Of a stretch of DNA of 44,513 nt, positions 16,825 through 24,273 are shown piece after piece. The stretch spans positions 1 to 44,513 of the forward strand of contig NZ_JABCPZ010000068.1 of assembly GCF_013283785.1 (NCBI RefSeq), in the 5' to 3' direction. Made by a program: the position numbers and the translations under genes. Under the pieces are notes generated by a model, which was given only the letters and a program-made list of their open reading frames with translations, was not told the DNA's origin and did no database searches. The stretch comes from Nonomuraea antri. GTDB taxonomy: Bacteria; Actinomycetota; Actinomycetes; Streptosporangiales; Streptosporangiaceae. How positions within the stretch are numbered: the first letter of the stretch is position 1; every line of letters begins with the position of its first letter.

Positions 16825-18873
16825 TTGCGAGTCCTGGCCGTAGTTCCCGCCCGCGGAGGTTCGGCGGGCGTTCCCCTGAAGAACCTCGCCCCGGTGGGCG
16901 GCATCCCGCTGGTGACCCGCGCGGTGCGGGCCTGCCTGCGGGCCGAGCTGGTCGACCAGGTGGTGGTCAGCACCGATCACGCCGGGATCGCCGAGGCCGC
17001 CGCGCAGGCGGGGGCGTACGTCGTCGATCGTCCGGAGGAGCTGAGCGGCGCGACCGCCTCCAGCGAGTCCGCGGTGCTGCACGCGCTCGACGCGCTCGCC
17101 GCCGACGGGCTCCAGCCCGAGGTGGTCGTGCTGGTGCAGTGCACGAGCGCGTTCATCGACCCGGCCGACCTGTCGGCCGCCGTGCGGCGGGTGCTGGACG
17201 GCCAGGCCGACGTCGTCTTCTCCGGCCTGGCCACCCACGAGTTCCTGTGGACGCCGGCCGGCGCGGGCGTCAACCACGACCCGTCGTTCCGCCCGCGCAG
17301 GCAGGACCGGGAGCCGCAGTTCCGCGAGACCGGCGCGTTCTACGTGATGCGCGCGGCCGGGCTGCGCGAGCACGGGCACCGCTTCTTCGGCGAGGTGGCC
17401 GTGCAGGCGGTGCCGTCGCAGCACGCGGTCGAGGTGGACACGCCCGAGGACCTGGAGGTCGTGCGCGCGCTGGCGCCGTTCGTGGACGCGCCCGAGCCGA
17501 TCGACGTCGACGCGGTCATCACCGACTTCGACGGCGTGCACACCGACGACCGCGCCTACGTCGACTCAGACGGCCGCGAGATGGTGCTGGTCAGCCGCTC
17601 GGACGGGATGGGCGTGTCCCTGCTGCGGCGGGCCGGGGTGAAGGTGCTGGTGATGTCCACCGAGCACAACCCGGTGGTGGCGGCGCGGGCCCGCAAGCTG
17701 GGCGTGCCGGTGCTGCAGGGCCTGGCCGAGAAGCGCACGGTGCTGCGCGACTGGCTGACCATCGAGGGCCTCGACCCGGCCCGCGTGGCCTACGTCGGCA
17801 ACGACGTCAACGACCTGGGTCCGATGGCCGAGGTCGGCTGGCCGATCGCGACGCCCGACGCGCACCCGCGGGTGCGCGCCGCGGCCCGCGTCGTGCTGAC
17901 CAAGGCCGGCGGTTCCGGCGCGGTGCGCGAGCTGTGCGACCGGGTGATCGCCTCCCGCCCCGAGCCCGCCGTGACCGAGACGGTCAAGGCGCGGCCCAGG
18001 CTGGGCCCGGTGGCGATCGGCGACGTACTGGTCGGCGACGGCGAGCCGGTGTACGTGATCGGCGAGATCGGCATCAACCACAACGGCGACCTGGACCTGG
18101 CCAGGAAGCTCATCGACGTGGCCGCCGACGCCGGCTGCCAGGCGGTCAAGTTCCAGAAGCGCACCCCGGCGATCTGCGTGCCCGAGGAGCAGAAGGGGCA
18201 GATCAGGCAGACGCCGTGGGGCGAGATGACGTACCTGGAGTACAAGGAGCGCACCGAGTTCGGCCGCGACGAGTACCGGCAGATCGCCAAGTACTGCGAC
18301 GAGCGGGGCCTGCACTGGTTCGCCTCCCCGTGGGACGTGCCGTCGGTGGAGTTCCTGGAGGAGATGGACGTCCTGGCGCACAAGGTGGCCTCGGCCAGCG
18401 TCGCCGACCACGAGCTGCTGCGTGCCCTGGCCGCGACCGGCAAGCCGGTCCTGCTGTCGACCGGCATGTCCACCCTGTCGGAGATCGACAAGGCGGTGGA
18501 GATCCTCGGCACCGACAACCTGATCATGATGCACGCCACGTCCACGTACCCGCTGCCGCCCGAGGAGGCGAACCTGCGCACGATCACCACGCTGAAGGAG
18601 CGCTACCGGGTGCCGGTCGGCTACTCCGGGCACGAGCGCGGGCTGCAGATCTCGCTGGCCGCCGTCACGCTGGGCGCGGTCTGCGTGGAGCGCCACATCA
18701 CGCTGGACCGGACGATGTGGGGCTCCGACCACGCGGCCTCGCTGGAGCCGGCCGGGCTGGAGCACCTGGTGCGTGACATCCGGATCATCGAGCAGGCGCT
18801 GGGCGACGGCGTCAAGCGGGTCTTCCCCGGCGAGGAGGCGCCGAAGGCCCGTCTGCGCCGCGTGACCGTCTGA
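16825..18873 (+). CDS. Trifunctional NeuA - KdsC-like HAD phosphatase - NeuB fusion (CMP-nonulosonate biosynthesis)
   Basis: A 682-residue cytoplasmic protein with three joined enzymes. Residues 1-222 are a CMP-nonulosonate synthetase (VPARGGSAGVPLKN start; STDH; RPEELSG). Residues 226-385 are a KdsC-type HAD phosphatase with D234 and D236 (ITDFDGVHTD), K303 and GNDVND (D327, D330) intact. Residues 395-682 are a NeuB/SpsE-type PEP-condensing synthase (VIGEIGINHNG, VKFQ, metal ligands H603 in YSGHERG and H624 in ERHITLDR). The protein stops at RRVTV, just where NeuB proteins enter their SAF domain. In the NeuA motif the usual SKG lysine is Ala14. It would condense a hexose-6-phosphate with PEP, dephosphorylate the product and charge it with CMP. 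GAGGAG five bases before the TTG at 16825 sets the start. It heads an operon with a GT2 and a polysialyltransferase-like gene. Confidence 0.9.
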   Translation: MRVLAVVPARGGSAGVPLKNLAPVGGIPLVTRAVRACLRAELVDQVVVSTDHAGIAEAAAQAGAYVVDRPEELSGATASSESAVLHALDALAADGLQPEVVVLVQCTSAFIDPADLSAAVRRVLDGQADVVFSGLATHEFLWTPAGAGVNHDPSFRPRRQDREPQFRETGAFYVMRAAGLREHGHRFFGEVAVQAVPSQHAVEVDTPEDLEVVRALAPFVDAPEPIDVDAVITDFDGVHTDDRAYVDSDGREMVLVSRSDGMGVSLLRRAGVKVLVMSTEHNPVVAARARKLGVPVLQGLAEKRTVLRDWLTIEGLDPARVAYVGNDVNDLGPMAEVGWPIATPDAHPRVRAAARVVLTKAGGSGAVRELCDRVIASRPEPAVTETVKARPRLGPVAIGDVLVGDGEPVYVIGEIGINHNGDLDLARKLIDVAADAGCQAVKFQKRTPAICVPEEQKGQIRQTPWGEMTYLEYKERTEFGRDEYRQIAKYCDERGLHWFASPWDVPSVEFLEEMDVLAHKVASASVADHELLRALAATGKPVLLSTGMSTLSEIDKAVEILGTDNLIMMHATSTYPLPPEEANLRTITTLKERYRVPVGYSGHERGLQISLAAVTLGAVCVERHITLDRTMWGSDHAASLEPAGLEHLVRDIRIIEQALGDGVKRVFPGEEAPKARLRRVTV

Positions 18874-18887
18874 CCAGCCCGTCGTCA

Positions 18888-18908
18888 GTACGGCCGCAAG
18901 GGCCGTAC
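18888..18908 (+). promoter_or_regulatory. Stem-loop before the GT2 ribosome-binding site
   Basis: GTACGGCC (18888-18895) pairs with GGCCGTAC (18901-18908) around a GCAAG loop, giving a perfect 8-bp stem that ends two bases before the AGGAG site of the GT2 gene. There is no T-run. It may protect or process the mRNA, or limit translation of the downstream TTG-started gene. Confidence 0.45.
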
Positions 18909-18923
18909 CAGGAGAACAGAACA

Positions 18924-19910
18924 TTGATCACTCTCTCGGTCGTCGTGCCGGTGCGTGACGGCGAGCGTTTCATCGCCGACGCGCTCGCCTCGCTCAGCCG
19001 CAACGCCCGGCACGACTTCGAGTTCATCGTGGTGGACGACGGTTCCGTGGACGCCACGGGCGCCATCGTCGAGGACTTCCTCGGTGAGCTGCCCGGGCTG
19101 AACGTGTTGCGCAACCCGGCCCCGGTCGGCCTGGCGGACGCGCGCAACACCGGCCTGTCGCTGGCCACCGGCCGGTACGTGACGTTCATGGACGGCGACG
19201 ACTGGCTGGCCCCCGGCTACCTGGCCGAGCTGGTCGCCGCCATCGAGGGGCTGGGCTGCGACTTCGTCCGGGTCGACCACGTGCAGGTGGAGGGGCGCAA
19301 GCGGGTGGTGCACCGGGCGCCGCTCAGCCACCGCGGCACGGTGCTGAGCCCGCGCGAGGCGATCCTGCCGGCCGGGGTGAAGACCATGGTGGACTACCCG
19401 TACGCGTGGGCGGGCGTCTACCGGCGCTCGCTGCGCGACCTGCTGCACTTCCCCGGCTCGCTGCACACCGCCGAGGACCGGCCGTGGATCTGGCGGCTGC
19501 ACCGCGAGGCGGCCACGTTCGCGGTGGTGTCGCTGGCCGGGGTGTTCTACCGGCGGCTGGTGTCCGGCTCGCTCACACAGGTGGGCGACGAGCGGCAGCT
19601 GCACTTCTTCGACGCCTTCGAGCTGGTGTTCAAGGACCTGGAGGCGGAGTTCCTGCCCAAGGCCGCGCGTAACTTCTGCGCGCTGCTGGCGCACCACCTG
19701 GAGCTGGCCGGCCGGTTCACCCCGGCGCTGCGCGCCCGCTTCGAGGAGCGCGGCGCGCAGATGGTGCGCGCGCTGCCGGTCGACCTGGTGACCGAGGCGG
19801 TGTCCAGGATGTCGGCCGAGCGCGAGCGTACGCTGCGGGCGCTGCTGCCCGACCTGCCCCCCAGCCCGCACGTCCGGCTCCGCCGCGACCGTGAGGAGTC
19901 AGATCGATGA
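18924..19910 (+). CDS. GT2 (GT-A fold) glycosyltransferase
   Basis: A 328-residue glycosyltransferase with no membrane anchor. The N-terminal GT-A domain has the family opening SVVVPVRDGERFIADAL, the EFIVVDDGSVD nucleotide-binding loop, and the metal-binding DxD as FMDGDDW. The C-terminal half (from about 220) is helical. It starts with TTG at 18924, nine bases after AGGAG, and ends in an ATGA overlap with the polysialyltransferase-like gene, so the two are translationally coupled. It probably adds a hexose or similar sugar in the nonulosonate-containing polymer, either as a linker or as an alternating residue. The exact donor and acceptor cannot be read from the sequence. Confidence 0.88.
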   Translation: MITLSVVVPVRDGERFIADALASLSRNARHDFEFIVVDDGSVDATGAIVEDFLGELPGLNVLRNPAPVGLADARNTGLSLATGRYVTFMDGDDWLAPGYLAELVAAIEGLGCDFVRVDHVQVEGRKRVVHRAPLSHRGTVLSPREAILPAGVKTMVDYPYAWAGVYRRSLRDLLHFPGSLHTAEDRPWIWRLHREAATFAVVSLAGVFYRRLVSGSLTQVGDERQLHFFDAFELVFKDLEAEFLPKAARNFCALLAHHLELAGRFTPALRARFEERGAQMVRALPVDLVTEAVSRMSAERERTLRALLPDLPPSPHVRLRRDREESDR

Positions 19911-21142
19911 AGGTCTTCTACGCCTCGACCCTGTTCGGCGCGATGTCGCTGGCCGCGGCCATCGACGAAGGCAGGTTCGGCGACGGCCGCCGGGTGCTGA
20001 TCGTGTCGAACAACGCGGCGATCCCCGAGGTGTCGGTGCCGCTGGACGGCACGCCCGGCTTCGCCGCGCTGCGCTCCCGCTTCGAGGCGGTGCACTCGTG
20101 GAACGAGCTGATCGCGCCGCTGCACCCGTCGGACTGGAGGGCGCGCGTCATCGAGGTGCCGATGCTGGAGCGGCTCGTCCGCGCCCGGTGGGGCCTGGAC
20201 GGCGTCGAGGAGCTGGTGCTGGAGTCGATCGCGGTGGCCCCGGCCAGGACGGTCGCCGGGCTGGTGCGCGACTGCCCGATCACCGTCTACTCCGACGGCC
20301 TGATGAGCTACGGCCCCACCCGCGACCCGCTGCCGGCCGAGATCTTCCGCCGCATCGGCCGCCTGCTCCACCTCGACCTGGTGCCCGGCCTGACGCCGCT
20401 GCTGCTCAGCGAGTACGGCGTGCCGCCCGAGATCCTGCCGGACGCGGCGTTCCTGTCGATCGTCGACCAGGTGGCCGCGACCGCGCCCACCATGCCCGCC
20501 GGGCGGGCGATGATCCTCGGCCAGTACCTGTCGGCGCTGGAGATCGTCACGCCGGAGGAGGAGGCCGGCCTGCACGAGAGCATGCTCGCCGCGCTGGCCG
20601 CGCGCGGCTACACCGAGGTCGTCTTCAAACCGCACCCGGCGGCTGGCCGCCGCCACGCCCAGCTCCTGCGGCCCGCGGCCGAGCGGCTGGGCGTGCGGCT
20701 GTCGGTGGCGGGCGAGAGCGTGCCCGCCGAGGTGTGCTTCGCGGCGCTGCGTCCCGAGCTGGTGGTGGGCTGCTTCTCCACCGGGCTGGTGACGGCGGCG
20801 CGGTACTTCGGGCTGCAGGTGGCCTCGTTCGGCGCGGGGCTGGTGCTGGAGCGGCTGACGCCGTACGAGAACAGCAACCGGATCCCGGCCACGATCGTGG
20901 ACGCCATGCTGCCCCGGATGTCGGCCGAGGGCGCGATCGACCGTCCGCCGGCGGTGGACCTGCCCGCGCTGGTGCGTGCCGTGGGTTACTGCATGCAGGC
21001 TGAGGCGTACCCCGAACTGCGGCCCTCGGGGATCACCTTCGATCCCCGGTACTTCCGCCGCAAGCGCCTCGAAACGCTCGGCCTCACCGCGAGACCCACC
21101 GTGCTCACCCGCCTCCGCCGCAAGATCCGCGCCACCCTCTGA
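19907..21142 (+). CDS. Polysialyltransferase-like glycosyltransferase (nonulosonate polymerase candidate)
   Basis: A 411-residue GT-B type protein with the three sparse motifs of bacterial polysialyl- and sialyltransferases: a D/E-D/E-G-like motif S129-D130-G131 (TVYSDGLMSYG), an HP motif at H243-P244 (VFKPHPAAG), and an S-T motif at S291-T292 (VGCFSTGLV). The first resembles the general-base site, the latter two bind the CMP phosphate in known enzymes. There is no signal peptide; a basic C-terminus (RLRRKIRATL) suggests membrane association. It overlaps the GT2 gene by ATGA. It most likely transfers a nonulosonic acid from CMP made by the fusion enzyme. It is only distantly similar to classical capsule polymerases, so linkage is unknown. 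Confidence 0.8.
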   Translation: MKVFYASTLFGAMSLAAAIDEGRFGDGRRVLIVSNNAAIPEVSVPLDGTPGFAALRSRFEAVHSWNELIAPLHPSDWRARVIEVPMLERLVRARWGLDGVEELVLESIAVAPARTVAGLVRDCPITVYSDGLMSYGPTRDPLPAEIFRRIGRLLHLDLVPGLTPLLLSEYGVPPEILPDAAFLSIVDQVAATAPTMPAGRAMILGQYLSALEIVTPEEEAGLHESMLAALAARGYTEVVFKPHPAAGRRHAQLLRPAAERLGVRLSVAGESVPAEVCFAALRPELVVGCFSTGLVTAARYFGLQVASFGAGLVLERLTPYENSNRIPATIVDAMLPRMSAEGAIDRPPAVDLPALVRAVGYCMQAEAYPELRPSGITFDPRYFRRKRLETLGLTARPTVLTRLRRKIRATL

Positions 21143-21148
21143 CCCCGA

Positions 21149-21180
21149 GCGCCGGGTCGGGGGCCGATGCGGCCCGGCGC
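21149..21180. terminator. Bidirectional hairpin between convergent glycosyltransferase genes
   Basis: GCGCCGGG (21149-21156) pairs with CCCGGCGC (21173-21180) around a 16-base loop that can itself pair (GGCC...GGCC). It lies in the 71-bp gap between the two convergent operons and has no T-run, as is usual in actinobacteria. Confidence 0.5.
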
Positions 21181-21213
21181 GAGGCGGTCGGGTGGCCTGG
21201 CCGCCCGCGAAGG

Positions 21214-22383
21214 TCAGGTCAGGGCGCGGAGGTAGCGACGGACCCGGCGCTTGGCGCGGTAGCCGGCGCGCAGCATCGTGGGCGGCACCTCCACCCGCAG
21301 TCGCGCCCGCCGCCGGGCCGCCGCGTGTTCTGGGCCGTCCAGCAGCGACCGGGCCGGGACCCGGGGACGGGAGATCACCAGCCCGGCCAGCAGCCCCGCC
21401 CAGTCGTTCCGCTCGGCGGCGTGGAAGTAGTTGGCCGCGCACCAGCCCGCGGAGGCCGTCCTGAAGTCGCCCTTGGCCAGGTCGTCGAGGGAGCCGAGCA
21501 GGTCGCTGCCCTCGAACACCAGGTTGATCATCTCGGCGCTCACGCCGAAGTCGGCGAGCACCAGCGACGGCACGTCCATGGCGATGGCCTCCAGCGCCGC
21601 CGTCGAGCTGACCGTGACGAACCCGGCCGCCTGCGCGAGTTGGTCGTGCATGGAGCCGGTCGCGAACGTCAGCCGGCCAGGCTCGCCCATCTCCCGCCAC
21701 AGCCGCTGGTAGTGGTGCCGTTCGTTGTGGGTCTGGCGTTCGTCCTCGAGTGCGCGCAGTTTGACGACCACGTCCAGGTCGGGACGGCGGTCGGCGAGCG
21801 CGGCCAGCGACAGCAGGACGCGCTCGCGGTCGGGACGCGCGGCCGGCACCTTGGCCTGCGTGGCGAACACCACCCGCGATCCGCCGCCCGAGCCGGCCTG
21901 CGGGCGCAGGAACGGCAGCCTGGCCAGCCCGATCGCCCCTCCCCCGCCCAGCTCGGCGGAGATCCGGCCGAACTCGGCGGCCTCGCGCTCGCTGTGCACC
22001 ACGAACAGGTCGCAGCCGCTGCGGAACAGCCACGCCTTCTCGGTGGCCGGCACCGAGATGCCGGGCAGCCCGGTGACGAACACCGGGCGCGGCCGCAGCC
22101 CGCGCAACACGTCGGCGACCAGGACGTCCACCACGGGCCCGGTGCAGGCGACGAGGATCACGTCGGGCCGCAGCCGCTCGGCGGCGCGCCGCAGCGCCCT
22201 GGCCGACAGCACCGGGGGCAGTGCGTCCCCGTCGCGGACGGCGGCGGCGATCTGCTCGGGGGACGGCGCGATCGGGGTGCGCACCACCACCAGCTCCGTC
22301 ACGCAGCCCGCGGGCAGGTCGCCGAGGAGGCAGGCCGCCCACTTCAGATACGAGTCGGAGTCGGCAACCGCCAGCACTCTCAC
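21214..22383 (-). CDS. DUF6716-like putative glycosyltransferase
   Basis: A 389-residue protein that looks like a GT-B fold glycosyltransferase. It opens with VRVLAVADSDSYLKWA, as do proteins I recall annotated DUF6716 next to sialic-acid-type genes. The N-terminal half contains VFVTGLPGISVPATEKAW; the C-terminal half has VVVKLRALEDE and the glycosyltransferase-like VTVSSTAALEAIAMDVPS segment followed by LVLADFG. The C-terminus is very basic (RAGYRAKRRVRRYLRAL), suggesting membrane contact. The GTG at 22383 overlaps the upstream gene's stop as GTGA, which fixes the start; an open frame extending to 22449 is not needed. Its position implies a role in the same surface polymer; donor and acceptor are unknown. 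Confidence 0.78.
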   Translation of the reverse strand: MRVLAVADSDSYLKWAACLLGDLPAGCVTELVVVRTPIAPSPEQIAAAVRDGDALPPVLSARALRRAAERLRPDVILVACTGPVVDVLVADVLRGLRPRPVFVTGLPGISVPATEKAWLFRSGCDLFVVHSEREAAEFGRISAELGGGGAIGLARLPFLRPQAGSGGGSRVVFATQAKVPAARPDRERVLLSLAALADRRPDLDVVVKLRALEDERQTHNERHHYQRLWREMGEPGRLTFATGSMHDQLAQAAGFVTVSSTAALEAIAMDVPSLVLADFGVSAEMINLVFEGSDLLGSLDDLAKGDFRTASAGWCAANYFHAAERNDWAGLLAGLVISRPRVPARSLLDGPEHAAARRRARLRVEVPPTMLRAGYRAKRRVRRYLRALT

Positions 22384-23336
22384 CCGGTCACTCCTGTCAG
22401 ATGCGAGCTCAAATGCGAGCGCAGCGCGGGGGCCGCGCGGCTCGTCCACCAGTCTTCGGGCACGTCGACGGGTTCGACGGCGACGCCGCGCGGGCTGAGC
22501 AGCACCCGCAGCGAGGTGATCGCGGTCGAGGGGAGGCTGAGCACGCGCTGGCCGGGGTCGAGGCCGCGCAGCGTCAGCTCGGCGGGCACGCCCTCGTCGT
22601 GCACGGTGATGCCGGGACGCTCGCGGATCAGCGCCAGGTCCACCGGGTCCTCGCGGCGGTGCGGGTAGTAGGCCACCGGCTCGCGCGCGGCCAGGTCGGT
22701 CAGCCAGCGCAGGTACTGGTCGCGGTGGACCAGGCCGTTCCTGACCAGGGAGGTGCCGAGCACGACCGTGCGCTCGGCCGGCACCTGGGTGCTGATCGGC
22801 TGGGCGCGCAGCCAGGCGAAGTCGTGGCGTACCAGGTCGACGCCGGCCCGGCGGACGGCGGCGGCCAGTTCGTCGGTGACGGGCAGCGCGGTGAAGACCG
22901 TGACCTTGCTCAGGCGCAGCCTGAGCGCCGCCGCCAGGCCGAGCGCGCGGCGCAGCCGGCCGGGCCGGGCGCGGGCCCGCAGCAGCGGCCGGTACGGTCC
23001 CGCGGCCAGCAGTTCGAGCAGCCGGATGGTGGCCAGCCCGTCGTCGACGATGACGATACGGCCCGGGTTGGAGGTGAGCCAGCGCATCTGGACCTTGCCG
23101 GAGAAGGCGTCGCCCACGGCCCGGACGCGGGAGGGCATGCGCTCACGCGGCGCGGCCAGCTCCAGCCCGCCGGGCAGAGTGAGCGCGCGCAGCTCGCGCC
23201 GGGTGACCCGCAGCGCGCGCAGGCCGGCGCGCGGCACCACCTCGGTGGCAGGGCCGAGCAGCCCCGCGTGGTGGGCCTCGACGGCGCACAGCATCTGGAG
23301 CGGGGACTCCACCCAGGCCGACGCCTGTTTGACCAC
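22380..23336 (-). CDS. Sialyltransferase-like (GT52/polyST-type) glycosyltransferase
   Basis: A 318-residue protein with the same motif order as the 19907-21142 protein but little overall similarity to it. It opens with WVESPLQMLCAVEAH, typical of bacterial LPS sialyltransferase-like proteins. It has IVIVDDG (D98-D99-G100), YYPHRRED (H226, where the usual HP is HR), and SLPSTAITSL (S270-T271). These fit a CMP-nonulosonate-dependent GT-B enzyme. The GTG at 23336 has GGGGGAA about seven bases upstream. It leads the two-gene minus-strand operon that converges on the neuA/neuB fusion operon. A second transferase suggests that initiation and elongation, or two linkages, are split between enzymes. 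This is inference. Confidence 0.75.
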   Translation of the reverse strand: MVKQASAWVESPLQMLCAVEAHHAGLLGPATEVVPRAGLRALRVTRRELRALTLPGGLELAAPRERMPSRVRAVGDAFSGKVQMRWLTSNPGRIVIVDDGLATIRLLELLAAGPYRPLLRARARPGRLRRALGLAAALRLRLSKVTVFTALPVTDELAAAVRRAGVDLVRHDFAWLRAQPISTQVPAERTVVLGTSLVRNGLVHRDQYLRWLTDLAAREPVAYYPHRREDPVDLALIRERPGITVHDEGVPAELTLRGLDPGQRVLSLPSTAITSLRVLLSPRGVAVEPVDVPEDWWTSRAAPALRSHLSSHLTGVTG

Positions 23337-23433
23337 TCTTGTTCCCCCAGCCGGGTGATGGCCCGTTCACGACCGCTTCAAGGTAGCCCCGCCGCTTTAC
23401 GGCGCCAGAAACGACACGTGAACAATGGAGGTT

Positions 23434-24255
23434 ATGAACTCGCTCATGCTGAACACTGACGGCGTGCAGATCCCCCAATTGGGATTCGGCGTCTTTCAGG
23501 TGCCCGACGACGAGGCCGAAAGAGCGGTGTCGGCCGCCCTGCAGGCCGGCTACCGGCACATCGACACCGCGATGATCTACGGCAACGAGGAGGGCGTCGG
23601 CCGGGCCCTGCGCGGCTCGGACGTGCCACGGGAGAAGCTGTTCATCACCACGAAGTTGTGGAACTCCGACCACGACCGGGCCGAGCGGGCCTTCGACGAG
23701 AGCCTGGCCAGGCTGGGCCTGGACTACGTGGACCTGTATCTGATCCACTGGCCGGTCCCCGCGCAGGACAAGTACGTCCAGGCGTGGCAGGCGCTGCGGT
23801 CGATCCACGCCGACGGCCGGGTCAAGGCGGTCGGCGTGTCGAACTTCACCGCCGAGGGGCTGACCCGGCTGATGAACGAGACCGGGGTAATGCCGTCGAT
23901 CAACCAGATCGAGCTGCACCCGTACTTCCAGCAGCGCGAGATGCGGGCCTTCCACGAGGCCAACGGCATCCTCACCGAGGCGTGGAGCCCGCTCGGCCAG
24001 GGCAAGGGGCTGCTCGCCGACCCGGCGCTGACCGTGTTGTCGGAGAAGTATCACCGCACGCCCGCGCAGATCGTGCTGCGCTGGCACCTGCAGCTCGGCA
24101 ACGTGGTGATCCCCAAGTCCGTCACGCCGGCGCGGATCAAGGAGAACATCAGCGTGTTCGACTTCATCCTCGACAGCGAGGACATGGCCGCCATCGGGGC
24201 CCTGAACAGCAACAAGCGTATCGGGGCGGACCCGGACACGATGAACATGCTGTAG
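23434..24255 (+). CDS. Aldo/keto reductase
   Basis: A 273-residue NADPH-dependent reductase of the AKR family (2,5-diketo-gluconate reductase-like). The catalytic tetrad is complete: D44 and Y49 (HIDTAMIYGNE), K74 (ITTKLW) and H105 (LIHWP). The nicotinamide-binding VGVSNF and the phosphate-binding IPKSVTPARIKEN are also present. The start is uncertain: ATG codons lie at 23425, 23434 and 23446, and GGAGG at 23427-23431 is not ideally spaced for any of them. The next gene starts 18 bases after the stop, so it probably forms an operon with the oxidoreductase. The substrate is not predictable. Confidence 0.9.
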   Translation: MNSLMLNTDGVQIPQLGFGVFQVPDDEAERAVSAALQAGYRHIDTAMIYGNEEGVGRALRGSDVPREKLFITTKLWNSDHDRAERAFDESLARLGLDYVDLYLIHWPVPAQDKYVQAWQALRSIHADGRVKAVGVSNFTAEGLTRLMNETGVMPSINQIELHPYFQQREMRAFHEANGILTEAWSPLGQGKGLLADPALTVLSEKYHRTPAQIVLRWHLQLGNVVIPKSVTPARIKENISVFDFILDSEDMAAIGALNSNKRIGADPDTMNML

Positions 24256-24273
24256 GCGGTCTACGATCTGCGG

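Noticed and set aside
16825..23336. True polysialic acid (Neu5Ac) capsule locus
   Set aside because: No neuC epimerase, no acetyltransferase, no capsule export genes, and the NeuB domain lacks SAF; a Kdn-like polymer fits better.
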